Below are positions 1 to 8,499 of a stretch of DNA of 64,000 bases, one piece after another (positions within the stretch are counted from its first letter, which is position 1; every line of letters begins with the position of its first letter). The DNA comes from Lewinella sp. LCG006 (GTDB taxonomy: Bacteria > Bacteroidota > Bacteroidia > Chitinophagales > Saprospiraceae): positions 728,501 through 792,500 of the forward strand of contig NZ_CP160680.1 of NCBI RefSeq assembly GCF_040784935.1. Direction: 5' to 3'. The translations under genes were made by a program, and so were the position numbers. Below the pieces are notes generated by a model. It saw only the letters and a program-made list of their open reading frames with translations, was not told where the DNA came from and searched no databases.

Positions 1-117
1 GGACAAGAGGCTTTTGCTCACGCCAGCCAGCTCTGCCAATCCAGCAACGGTCTTGTCCTGTTCTTTGCGCAATTGGCGAATCCGGTGGCCAATGTCCGAT
101 AACAAATGTTCACTCAT
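1..117 (-). CDS. XRE-family transcriptional regulator (N-terminus only)
   Basis: Only the first 39 codons are in the window; the gene continues past base 1. The start is ATG at 117 on the minus strand. The visible residues (IGHRIRQLRKEQDKTVAGLA followed by ELAGVSKSLLS) are a Cro/C1-type helix-turn-helix: a first helix with RxLR, then the LAxxAGVSKSxLS recognition segment. Such proteins are usually about 180 aa with a C-terminal cupin domain, but that part cannot be seen. It diverges from the phosphonate operon with a 187-bp shared upstream region holding a perfect palindrome, so it is the obvious candidate regulator of that operon. HTH assignment is firm; target is inferred. Confidence 0.8.
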   Translation of the reverse strand, partial: MSEHLLSDIGHRIRQLRKEQDKTVAGLAELAGVSKSLLS

Positions 118-133
118 TATTCTATTATCTTGG

Positions 134-289
134 TTACAAATGTAAAAGCATAGTTGATAAATAATCAACTACAAATACACAAATAATTCTTTTTACAAAA
201 ACTTAAACATCAATTAACTCAACAAAAACAACACCTCTTTTACAATGTACCTAATTTCACCGCCAGAAAGAAAAGTTTCTTATTTGTAA
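134..289. promoter_or_regulatory. Divergent control region with operator-like palindrome
   Basis: AT-rich region between the XRE gene and the phosphonate operon. Bases 151-171 form a perfect inverted repeat, TAGTTGAT-AAATA-ATCAACTA (8-bp arms, 5-bp spacer). The word TTACAAA occurs at 134-140 and 193-199, and its complement TTTGTAA at 283-289. The palindrome is a plausible operator for the adjacent XRE protein. No clean TAnnTTTG box was found in front of base 305. Function is inferred from position only. Confidence 0.4.
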
Positions 290-304
290 ACATACTCCTT
301 CTAC

Positions 305-1438
305 ATGCCAACATCACACTACGACCTGGCCGTCATCGGAGGCGGTATTGTCGGAACAGCCCACGCCTATCACGCTGCCCAAGTTGGGCAAAAAGTAGCT
401 CTCTTCGAACGCAATGACCGCCCAGTAGGAGCAACCATCCGCAACTTCGGGATGGTCTGGCCCATTGGGCAAGCTCCCGATCGGCTCGAACGCGCCTTAC
501 GCAGCCGCCAACACTGGCTCGACCTCGCTGAGAAAAGTAAATTCTGGGCAACAGCAGCCGGGTCACTCCACCTCGCCTACCAAGCCGACGAGATGGAAGT
601 ACTCACCGAATTTGCGGAGCTGGCTGGCGCACAAGGCTACCAAGTTGCACTAACCTCCTCCCAAAAGGTGGTCGATTACACTCCTGCCGTAAAAAAAGAA
701 GGTCTGCTCGGTGCTTTATACAGCCATACCGAAGTGAATGTAGACCCTCGCCAGGCCATCACTCAAATTCACGCTTTTCTTGGGGAACAACTGGGTGTAG
801 ACCTTTATTACCGACACACCATTCGGGAAATCAATTATCCCCGTCTACATACCGCCGAGCAATCCTGGACCGCCGATCGCATCATCATCGCTGGAGGAGA
901 TGACCTCTCCACCTTGTATCCTGAGCTCTTGGCGCAAGCACCTTTGCAACGTTGCAAACTACAAATGATGCGAACTGCTCCACAGCCCAACAACTGGCAA
1001 TTGGGGGCAAATTTAGCTGGCGGGCTCACCCTGCAACACTACGCGGCCTTTGCCCAGTGCGAGCACCTGCCCGCGCTCAAAGCACGGATTGCTCGCGAAC
1101 TGCCCACTTACAACCAGCACGGCATCCACGTAATGGTGTCCCAAACCGCCTTGGGAGAACTCACCATCGGAGACAGTCATGAGTATGACTATACTCCCAG
1201 CCCCTTCGATAAACAAGCGATCAATCAACTCATTCTCGATTATTTGCATCGTTTTGCGAAAGCACCTGATCTGGAAATTGCCGAATATTGGCACGGCGTC
1301 TACGCCAAAATGATGAACGGCGCTACCGAACTGATTCTCCATCCCGAACCAGGAGTGACGATTGTAACCGGATTAGGCGGGGCAGGAATGACCCTTTCCT
1401 TTGGGCTTGCTGAAGAGATCATTAACGAAAACATCTGA
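305..1438 (+). CDS. FAD-dependent oxidoreductase, phosphonate-associated TIGR03364 type
   Basis: A DAO-like flavoprotein of 377 aa. Residues 7-20 carry the dinucleotide-binding motif (AVIGGGIVGTAHA), followed by ERNDRPVGATIRNFGMVWPI, a segment typical of the TIGR03364 family (HpnW/PbfD-like). A second FAD-contact motif, TGLGGAGMTLSFG, lies near the C-terminus. Members of this family occur with phosphonate genes; characterised relatives oxidise 2-aminoethylphosphonate or its N-methyl form. No signal peptide, so cytoplasmic. It is first in an operon: 33 bp before the PHP gene, with the HD oxygenase third. Family assignment is strong; exact substrate is inferred. Confidence 0.85.
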   Translation: MPTSHYDLAVIGGGIVGTAHAYHAAQVGQKVALFERNDRPVGATIRNFGMVWPIGQAPDRLERALRSRQHWLDLAEKSKFWATAAGSLHLAYQADEMEVLTEFAELAGAQGYQVALTSSQKVVDYTPAVKKEGLLGALYSHTEVNVDPRQAITQIHAFLGEQLGVDLYYRHTIREINYPRLHTAEQSWTADRIIIAGGDDLSTLYPELLAQAPLQRCKLQMMRTAPQPNNWQLGANLAGGLTLQHYAAFAQCEHLPALKARIARELPTYNQHGIHVMVSQTALGELTIGDSHEYDYTPSPFDKQAINQLILDYLHRFAKAPDLEIAEYWHGVYAKMMNGATELILHPEPGVTIVTGLGGAGMTLSFGLAEEIINENI

Positions 1439-1471
1439 CCAAAACCACCAACCTATCAAAAACCAGTCATT

Positions 1472-2593
1472 ATGAAACATTCCCTCCTAATCCTGTTTTG
1501 CCTTTGCTCCTTAAGCAACAGTATAGCACAATCAAGTGCCGACCATGCCCACGAGCGGGCCATTCATTTTCCTGATATACCAGGGTATACAACCATTGTT
1601 TCTGACTTTCATCAGCATACCGTTTTTTCAGATGGCAGCGTGTGGCCGGATATTAGGATACAGGAAGCACTCCGTGATAGTATTGATGTAATTTCTCTAA
1701 CCGAGCACCTCGAATACCAACCGCACAAAGAAGACCTACCCCACCCTGATCGCAATCGTGCGTTCGAACTAGCGGAGCAATTTGCCCGTCCTTACGATAT
1801 ATTGGTAATTCCCGGTGCAGAAATCACCCGCAAGATGCCTCCGGGACATACCAACGCCATTTTCATTGAAGATGCCAATAAACTTTTGATCGAAGACTCG
1901 CTGGAGGTCTTTGTGGAAGCCAATCGCCAGGGAGCATTTGTTTTTTCTAATCACCCCAACTGGATTGCTCAACGAAGAGACGGCGTAGCTTTTCTCAATG
2001 ATTTTCATCGACTGCTAATTGATCAAAAACTACTCCATGGAATAGAAGTCGTCAATGACCTCACCTTTAGCGACGAAGCATTGCAGATCGCTATTGATCA
2101 CGGCCTGACCATCATGGGCACTTCAGACATCCACGGATTGGTAGACTGGCAATACGAAATTCCTCACGGTGGCCACCGCCCAGTCACCTTGATTTTCGCA
2201 CTCGAACGCACTCCTGAAGCACTCAAAGAAGCTTTGTTTGCCGGACGAACGGTGGTTTGGTTTAGGAATACCCTTATTGGTCATAGTGAACACCTTCTGC
2301 CGTTGATCAATAGTAGCCTGAGTGTCTCCAAAGCTGCCTACCAGGGAATCTCGTCCGTACTAGACGTCACTATTTATAATGACAGTGATGTGGAATATTT
2401 ATTGGCTACCCAAGACCAGTACAACTTTCACGACAACGCTGGCCTTGTCACGCTCCTTCCCAACACAACGACTACTTTTTCCGTAAAGACAATGGATCAG
2501 CTCCGTAGCCTGGAGCTCCATTTTGAAGTAATGAATGCCATAACGGCTCCAAGGGTACACCCTTCGATTACCATTCCCGTCACCATAGAATAA
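1472..2593 (+). CDS. Secreted PHP-domain phosphodiesterase (Sb-PDE-like)
   Basis: A PHP-family metallohydrolase of 373 aa with an N-terminal signal peptide (hydrophobic residues 5-19 ending SIAQ), so probably periplasmic. The metal-binding motifs appear in PHP order: DFHQHTVFSDG, LTEHLEY, PGAEITR, NHPNW and GTSDIHG, covering residues of about 45-220; a beta-rich tail follows. Similar proteins are annotated as Sb-PDE-type phosphodiesterases. The gene lies between two phosphonate-catabolism genes, with gaps of 33 and 8 bp. Inference: it may release aminoethylphosphonate from ester-linked compounds such as phosphonolipid head groups before uptake. No C-terminal sorting domain is visible. Confidence 0.8.
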   Translation: MKHSLLILFCLCSLSNSIAQSSADHAHERAIHFPDIPGYTTIVSDFHQHTVFSDGSVWPDIRIQEALRDSIDVISLTEHLEYQPHKEDLPHPDRNRAFELAEQFARPYDILVIPGAEITRKMPPGHTNAIFIEDANKLLIEDSLEVFVEANRQGAFVFSNHPNWIAQRRDGVAFLNDFHRLLIDQKLLHGIEVVNDLTFSDEALQIAIDHGLTIMGTSDIHGLVDWQYEIPHGGHRPVTLIFALERTPEALKEALFAGRTVVWFRNTLIGHSEHLLPLINSSLSVSKAAYQGISSVLDVTIYNDSDVEYLLATQDQYNFHDNAGLVTLLPNTTTTFSVKTMDQLRSLELHFEVMNAITAPRVHPSITIPVTIE

Positions 2594-2601
2594 CCCTTGC
2601 A

Positions 2602-3174
2602 ATGACCATTGAAGAAAAAAAAGACCTTATCCTTGGGCTTTTTCACCAACACGGGGAGGCCGCTTACGGGGAACAAATCACGCAAAATTCCCACGCAGTA
2701 CAAGCGGGCTTAATCGCACAGGCGCAAGGGTATCACGAAGAACTCATCCTGGCTGCATTTTTGCACGACATTGGGCATTTATTGCCAGCCATTGAGGAGC
2801 AAAAAATCCAAAGTATGGGCAACTTTGGCACCGAGGCCCACGACCGAATTGGTGAGGAATTTCTTCGTCAGCTGGGCTTCCGGGAACGGTTGCTGACCAC
2901 TATTCGCAACCACGTAGATGCCAAACGTTACCTCTGCTTTGCGGATACTGCTTATTACAATACCCTTTCTGATGCTAGTAAAGAAACGCTTCGCTATCAG
3001 GGTGGCCCGATGCAAATGCGTGAAGCTAAAGACTTTGAGCAATCGCCTTTTTTCACCGACTCAATTGTGCTACGAAAAATTGACGAGCAAGCCAAGGACA
3101 CCACTTTTACCATCAAGCCTGAGCACTGGGACTATCTGACAGCATTGTTGCTTAACGCTAAGCGCTATCAATAA
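2602..3174 (+). CDS. PhnZ-like HD-domain oxygenase, phosphonate-associated (TIGR03276 type)
   Basis: HD-domain protein of 190 aa. PhnZ-type enzymes are mixed-valent di-iron oxygenases that cleave 2-amino-1-hydroxyethylphosphonate to glycine and phosphate. Visible ligands: His31, the HDIGH motif (His55, Asp56, His59), His in GTEAHD, and NHVDAKRYLC. The family block LSDASKETLRYQGGPM is also present. Glu24 matches the substrate-loop Glu of PhnZ, but the loop reads YGE rather than Y-x-G-E, so it looks one residue shorter. No PhnY-type hydroxylase is seen nearby. Start ATG 2602 is 8 bp after the PHP gene. Confidence 0.85.
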   Translation: MTIEEKKDLILGLFHQHGEAAYGEQITQNSHAVQAGLIAQAQGYHEELILAAFLHDIGHLLPAIEEQKIQSMGNFGTEAHDRIGEEFLRQLGFRERLLTTIRNHVDAKRYLCFADTAYYNTLSDASKETLRYQGGPMQMREAKDFEQSPFFTDSIVLRKIDEQAKDTTFTIKPEHWDYLTALLLNAKRYQ

Positions 3175-3191
3175 AGGCAAGTGCTAAACGC

Positions 3192-3243
3192 AGCTTGGGT
3201 TTCAACCCGAGCTTGGCGATACGCTCGGGTTGAAACTCAAGCT
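3192..3243. terminator. Hairpin after the phosphonate operon
   Basis: Bases 3192-3212 and 3223-3243 form 21-bp arms with a single mismatch and a 10-base loop. It lies 18 bp after the HD-oxygenase stop. No T-run follows on the plus strand, so it may act as an mRNA 3' stabiliser or a repeat element instead of a classical terminator. The rest of 3175-3514 is AT-rich leader upstream of susC with no other clear element. Confidence 0.5.
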
Positions 3244-3514
3244 ACAGGAACGGTAGACACCACCACCAAGTTTCTTATTTGTCAACAAAAGAAGCCACCT
3301 CTATTCTTACAACTATTTGAAAATCAGAAGTTAACTGTTTTTACACTGATCTAAGGATTTCTTAACTCATACTTAATTGTAAACTTTTGCAGGAGCCTGA
3401 GTTTGTTAGCAACTTTACTGAATCTTAATCGAAAGACTAGGAAACAAAAAAGAGCCTGGGTGACGGCCATCACCCAAAGCTCTCCACATTTTTACATGTT
3501 TAAAACACTAAATT

Positions 3515-6500
3515 ATGAAACTTGCTCTACATGTGCAAGCACGTCACTTCTATATCCAGAAGTGTCGTCCACTCGCCTTTTTTGTTCTTTTGAGCCTAAT
3601 TTCAGTAGCCCTTACGGGCCAGACCACCGTTAGCGGCACGGTCTTGGAAGAAGGCACGCAAACTCCACTTATCGGCGTAAACATCATCGTCAAAGGAGCG
3701 CCTACCGGGACAATTACCGACTTTGACGGAAAATACAAAATAGAAGTACCCGCAGAAGATGCCGTACTTCTTTTTTCGTTTGTGGGATATGCGACCCAGG
3801 AAATTGCCGTTACTGGCCAGAGAGAAATCAATGTCAGCCTTAGTGAGGGCATTGGTCTGGACGAGGTGACTGTTACGGCACTAGGTATTGCCCGAGAAGA
3901 AAAATCGCTGGGCTATGCTGTTCAAGAAGTCAACGGAGAAGACATCAGTGCGGCCAACAGTGCCAACCTCGTGAGCACCCTCGCTGGCCGCGCAGCAGGA
4001 GTACAAGTTGTGACCAACGGAACCGGCGCCGGACAATCGGCCAGTGTTGTGATCCGTGGTTATTCCTCTTTGGGAGGCGACAACCAGCCGCTTTTTGTGG
4101 TAGACGGTACGCCGATCAACAATACCACCGACACCCGGACGAACACCAGCGGTATTGCCTCCAACATGAACGTTGATTACGGCAACGGTGCCGGAGAGAT
4201 CAACCCTGATGATATTGAATCTATTTCCGTGTTAAAAGGAGCCAACGCAACGGCGCTTTACGGCTCACGTGCGGCCAATGGCGCCATCATCATCACGACG
4301 AAATCCGGTAAAAATCGCAAAGGCATTGGTGTTGCTGTCAACTCTAAAACCACCTTTGAAACCATGCTCGCTGGCCCTGAGTACCAACGTGTATACGGCC
4401 AGGGAAAAAACTTTGACTTCGCTTTCGTGGATGGCTACGGCAACGGTACTTTTGATGGTGTCGACGAAAGCTGGGGCCCACGCCTCGACGGTACGCTTCG
4501 TCCACAACACGACTCTCCTACCGCCAACGGTCTACGCGGTGGTGATGTCCACGGTCTTGACTTCGTGCTCGGCGCCAGCGGTGTAAACCTTGATCGTCGC
4601 GGAGACATTACCCCCACGCCTTTCATTGATCCCGGTGACCCAGTGGAAAACTTCCTGGAAACCGGTTATACAACAACCAACAACTTCTCATTTTTCGGTT
4701 CTAACGACCGCGGTAACTTCCGCTTATCTTACACCAACCTGGACAACAAAGGCATGCTCCCTAACACGGACTTGCGCCGGAACACGGTTGCCTTTTCTGC
4801 GGACTACAACCTGTCGGATCGCCTGACGGTTTCTGCCAACACCAATTATATCCGTACGGATAGCGACAACCGCCACGTGAACGGCTACGGTACAGAGTCA
4901 GTCATGTACCTCTTCATTTGGTGGGGACAGCAGGTAGATGTAAACGGCCTGCGCAACTACTGGCAGGACGGCCTGGAAGGCTTCCAGCAGTTTAACTACA
5001 ACTACAACTACCACGACAACCCTTACTTCACGATGTACGAAAACACCAATGGCCTCGCCAAAGACCGACTCATTGGTAATATTTCTGCGAAGTACAAAAT
5101 CACCGACAACCTGAACTTTATGGTCCGCGGTGGCCGTGACTTCTTCTCCGAGTACCGTTTCATCAAGCGTGCCTACTCTACGCAGCGTTTCCCCAACGGG
5201 CAATACCGCGAAGACAAGATCAACTTCAACGAAACCAACATCGACTTCCTGTTGAACTATAGCAAAAGCCTGAACGAAGATTGGGACATCAGCCTCAATG
5301 CTGGTGGCAACCGGATGATCCAACAAAACCATTTTAGCGCAATTGCAGCTAATGCTCTTCTGATTCCTGGTGTTTACTCTCTTTCTAATGCTGACGGCCC
5401 GCTCATACAGGCAATTGATCGCCCCGAGCGCCAAATCAACTCGCTTTATGCCTTTGGCCAGGTGGGTTGGAGAAACCGTATTTATCTGGATGTAACTGGT
5501 CGTAACGACTGGTCTTCGACCTTACCACAAAGCAACAACTCTTACTTCTACCCATCCGTATCGGTGAGTGCAGTCATCAGTGAGATGCTGGATATTCCTT
5601 CCAGCAGTGCTTTGTCATTTGCTAAGTTACGCCTCGGCTGGGCACAGGTAGGTAGCGACACCGACCCTTATCGTCTGAACGACTTCTTTATCTTTAGCGA
5701 TACGCCTTGGGGCAGCAATGCGATTGCTTCACCAACGAATGTACTGCCCCCAACGGACCTGAAGCCAGAGCTGCAGACCTCTTACGAAGTAGGTGCTGAT
5801 GTTCGTTTCTTCCGCAATCGTTTGGGTGTAGACCTTACCTACTACAACAGTGTTTCCGAGAACCAGATTCTGGCCATCGAGTTGCCTGCTTCCTCCGGCA
5901 AAACTTCCCGCGTGATCAACGCTGGCAAGATTGAAAACCGCGGTATTGAATTGTTAATCAGCGCGACCCCCGTGAAGTCGAAAAATGGCCTCAACTGGAA
6001 CACTTTCTTCAACTTCTCGCGCAACACCAACGAAGTACTGGAACTGCCTGACGGTGTGGACCAATACGTTTACGGTGGCAATGGCATTACCCTGATTGCA
6101 GAGAAAGGTGGTTCATTAGGCGATATGTGGGGTACTGGTCTCAAGACCGTCCAAGACCCTAACAGCCCATTCTTCGGCGAGGTAATCTTCAACAATGGTC
6201 TGGTACAGCAGGACAACACCCTCCGCAAGGTGGGCAACTTCAATCCTGACTTCAACCTCGGCTGGTCGAATGAGCTTTCTTACAAAGGATTCTCCTTAAA
6301 CTTCCTCTTCGACTGGCGCCAGGGTGGTGAGTTACTTTCTCGTACGCGCCTGATCGCTGCCACTTCCGGAAACGTAGTAGAGACTTTATGGGGACGTGAC
6401 ACGGAGTTCGGTGGTGCCCACGATGGTATTTCGGATTCTGGCCTCACCTACATCGACGAATCTACGGGGGAAACCCGTACTGATGGTATCATTGGACAGG

Positions 6501-6874
6501 GCGTAAGAGCTGTGACCGATGATAATGGTAACGTGACATACGTCGCCAATGACGTGATCGTTCCTGCCAACGCTTACCACAACAACCGCTATCGCCGTGA
6601 CAACGACACCGAAGGTATTTACGATGCTACCTTCATCAAGTTGCGCCAAGCGAGTCTAAGCTACAGCCTCCCTACCAGCTTATTGGACAAGACCTTCATC
6701 CGCAAGGCTAAGATCTCTTTGATTGGCAACAACATTTGGTTATGGGCCAAGGACTTCAACCACGGCGATCCTGAGCTCCTCTCTTTTGGTGGAGGACGTT
6801 ACGTGCCTGGTGTAGAAAATGCTACTGTGCCATCTACGCGCAGCCTTGGCTTTTCTCTAGACATCGAATTTTAA
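3515..6874 (+). CDS. SusC/RagA-family TonB-linked outer-membrane transporter
   Basis: Protein of 1119 aa. A long N-terminus with a hydrophobic signal (residues 18-35) precedes a carboxypeptidase-regulatory-like domain (VSGTVLEEG to DFDGKYKIEVP, about 38-82). TonB-contact and plug segments follow (VVIRGYSSLGG, PLFVVDGTPI, INPDDIESISVLKGANATAL, NGAIIITTKSG), then a large beta-barrel ending in an aromatic-rich strand with terminal Phe. Such proteins import oligosaccharides, peptides or other polymers across the outer membrane together with a SusD lipoprotein, here encoded 79 bp downstream. No degradative enzyme sits in the operon, so the substrate cannot be named. The upstream leader has no anti-sigma/ECF pair. 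Confidence 0.93.
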   Translation: MKLALHVQARHFYIQKCRPLAFFVLLSLISVALTGQTTVSGTVLEEGTQTPLIGVNIIVKGAPTGTITDFDGKYKIEVPAEDAVLLFSFVGYATQEIAVTGQREINVSLSEGIGLDEVTVTALGIAREEKSLGYAVQEVNGEDISAANSANLVSTLAGRAAGVQVVTNGTGAGQSASVVIRGYSSLGGDNQPLFVVDGTPINNTTDTRTNTSGIASNMNVDYGNGAGEINPDDIESISVLKGANATALYGSRAANGAIIITTKSGKNRKGIGVAVNSKTTFETMLAGPEYQRVYGQGKNFDFAFVDGYGNGTFDGVDESWGPRLDGTLRPQHDSPTANGLRGGDVHGLDFVLGASGVNLDRRGDITPTPFIDPGDPVENFLETGYTTTNNFSFFGSNDRGNFRLSYTNLDNKGMLPNTDLRRNTVAFSADYNLSDRLTVSANTNYIRTDSDNRHVNGYGTESVMYLFIWWGQQVDVNGLRNYWQDGLEGFQQFNYNYNYHDNPYFTMYENTNGLAKDRLIGNISAKYKITDNLNFMVRGGRDFFSEYRFIKRAYSTQRFPNGQYREDKINFNETNIDFLLNYSKSLNEDWDISLNAGGNRMIQQNHFSAIAANALLIPGVYSLSNADGPLIQAIDRPERQINSLYAFGQVGWRNRIYLDVTGRNDWSSTLPQSNNSYFYPSVSVSAVISEMLDIPSSSALSFAKLRLGWAQVGSDTDPYRLNDFFIFSDTPWGSNAIASPTNVLPPTDLKPELQTSYEVGADVRFFRNRLGVDLTYYNSVSENQILAIELPASSGKTSRVINAGKIENRGIELLISATPVKSKNGLNWNTFFNFSRNTNEVLELPDGVDQYVYGGNGITLIAEKGGSLGDMWGTGLKTVQDPNSPFFGEVIFNNGLVQQDNTLRKVGNFNPDFNLGWSNELSYKGFSLNFLFDWRQGGELLSRTRLIAATSGNVVETLWGRDTEFGGAHDGISDSGLTYIDESTGETRTDGIIGQGVRAVTDDNGNVTYVANDVIVPANAYHNNRYRRDNDTEGIYDATFIKLRQASLSYSLPTSLLDKTFIRKAKISLIGNNIWLWAKDFNHGDPELLSFGGGRYVPGVENATVPSTRSLGFSLDIEF

Positions 6875-6891
6875 TCTTTATCTGATTCCTG

Positions 6892-6937
6892 CTCCCTACT
6901 GGTGCTGGCCCTTTTGGCGCCTGGCACCAGTAGGGAG
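6892..6937 (+). promoter_or_regulatory. Perfect 14-bp hairpin between susC and susD
   Basis: CTCCCTACTGGTGC (6892-6905) is exactly complementary to 6924-6937, with an 18-base loop. It occupies most of the 79-bp susC-susD gap and ends 16 bp before the susD ATG. There is no T-run, so it is more likely an mRNA processing, stability or partial-attenuation element than a full terminator. Confidence 0.55.
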
Positions 6938-6953
6938 ACAAAAATACCTTATC

Positions 6954-8417
6954 ATGAAAAATACGTTTTTCATTTTCTTCGCTGCCCTGCTGTTTTTGTT
7001 TACGGCCTGTGACAGCTTTGAGGTAAGCAACGTCAATCCAGACGTGGCCTCTTCCATCAACAATAACCCTGAACTCCTGCTGACCGGCGTACAACGCGAC
7101 GCGATCAACAGCATGGTGGGTTCTTCCTGGAGTGAGGGCAACCTCATGGCGCAGTATGGTGCCCGGATTGTATTTACCTCTTTCGATTTGTTCGACTGGG
7201 GTGACCAATCTGGAGCCTGGGATCGCTTGTACCTTTCAGTACGTGATGCTAAAGCTTTAGAGCAAATTGCTATTGAGAGCAACCTCCCCAGCTACGAGGC
7301 CGTTTCTTTGATCATGCAATCCTGGATGTGCCACATCCTGACCGATATGTGGGGCGACATCCCCTATGCTGAAGCCACGCGTGCTTTCGATGAGGAACCG
7401 GTTTACACACCAGCTTATGACTTCCAGCAAGACGTTTACAATGGCCTGCTCGCTACCTTGGAACAGGCAAACACTTTGCTGAGCGCCGACAACCTTCCCG
7501 CTATTAAAGGCGACATCGTTTTTGATGGCGACCTGGAAAAATGGAGAAAGTTTGCCAACTCCCTTCACTTGCGCGTAGCCTTGCGCCTGAGTAATGTGGA
7601 TGAAAACAAGAGCCGCACGGAGATCAACAAAATCTACACTGATTCGGAAAAGTACCCAGTGATGAACTCCAACGAAGATAATGCCGTACTGAACTATCTG
7701 GGATCTTTCCCCAACGCTCATCCTATCTCGGAGGCAGCCCGTTACCGGGTGGGGTCTTTTAACGAGTACCGAATTTCAGAAACCCTGGAAGGCGTATTGA
7801 GAGATTACGACGATCCTCGACTGGATTTTTTTGCTGATCCAACAGCTAATTCTGTAGCATTGGGTATGCCAGAAATTTCCGGAATGCAGAACGGAATTGT
7901 TGACGGTCCTGCCTACGAATACAAAGGAGGTGATGCGTTTTTATCAAAATTCAACATCGACTTTTTCCACTTCCAGGCCAACGCCAACCAAGGTCGCCTG
8001 ATGACGGTCTCGGAAGTAGCCTTCATTTTTGCGGAGGCTGCTCAGCGCGGCTGGATCAGTGCCGACGCGCAAGACTTTTATGACCAAGGCGTAAGCAGCA
8101 ATTTCGACTACTGGAATGTCACCATGCCAAGTGACTACCTGACCAATCTGGGGGCTTATGATGGCGCATTGGAAACCATCGCCAAGCAAAAGTATATCGC
8201 TTTGTTCTACATCGACTTCCAAGGATTTATCGAGTACAAGCGGACGGGATTCCCTACTACGATTCAGCCGGGGCCTGATGCTTTCTACAACGAATACCCT
8301 AGCCGATTTGAATACCCTTCAAAGGAACAAGCACTCAATGCCGTTAACTACCAGGCTGCTATTAACCGCCAGGGAGCTGACGAAATTACCACGCCAGTTT
8401 GGTGGGAAAATAACTAA
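6954..8417 (+). CDS. SusD/RagB-family outer-membrane lipoprotein
   Basis: Lipoprotein of 487 aa with a clear lipobox (LFTAC, Cys19). The body resembles the SusD-like_2 group (SusD and RagB superfamily): early NPDVASSINNNPELLLTGVQ, the DMWGDIPYAEA block near residue 135, the LEKWRKFANSLHLRVALRL block near residue 198, and a tail rich in aromatic residues. SusD proteins form the surface lid over the SusC channel and bind the ligand. Partner SusC is immediately upstream. Stop at 8417 is followed by a terminator shared with the convergent gene. Confidence 0.92.
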   Translation: MKNTFFIFFAALLFLFTACDSFEVSNVNPDVASSINNNPELLLTGVQRDAINSMVGSSWSEGNLMAQYGARIVFTSFDLFDWGDQSGAWDRLYLSVRDAKALEQIAIESNLPSYEAVSLIMQSWMCHILTDMWGDIPYAEATRAFDEEPVYTPAYDFQQDVYNGLLATLEQANTLLSADNLPAIKGDIVFDGDLEKWRKFANSLHLRVALRLSNVDENKSRTEINKIYTDSEKYPVMNSNEDNAVLNYLGSFPNAHPISEAARYRVGSFNEYRISETLEGVLRDYDDPRLDFFADPTANSVALGMPEISGMQNGIVDGPAYEYKGGDAFLSKFNIDFFHFQANANQGRLMTVSEVAFIFAEAAQRGWISADAQDFYDQGVSSNFDYWNVTMPSDYLTNLGAYDGALETIAKQKYIALFYIDFQGFIEYKRTGFPTTIQPGPDAFYNEYPSRFEYPSKEQALNAVNYQAAINRQGADEITTPVWWENN

Positions 8418-8462
8418 GAACAAGTATTTAGTTTGAAATAATCAAAACAAAACAATTACCAT

Positions 8463-8499
8463 GTGGCCGGGGAGACAAGCTCTTCGGCCGCTTTTTTTT
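8463..8499. terminator. Terminator between convergent susD and T9SS genes
   Basis: GTGGCCG (8463-8469) pairs with CGGCCGC (8485-8491), followed by eight T. The last bases overlap the stop codon of the convergent minus-strand gene (TTA at 8498-8500). Confidence 0.65.

Noticed and set aside
3403..3633. Short frame overlapping the susC start
   Set aside because: Overlaps the signal-peptide region of a clear SusC gene in another frame.
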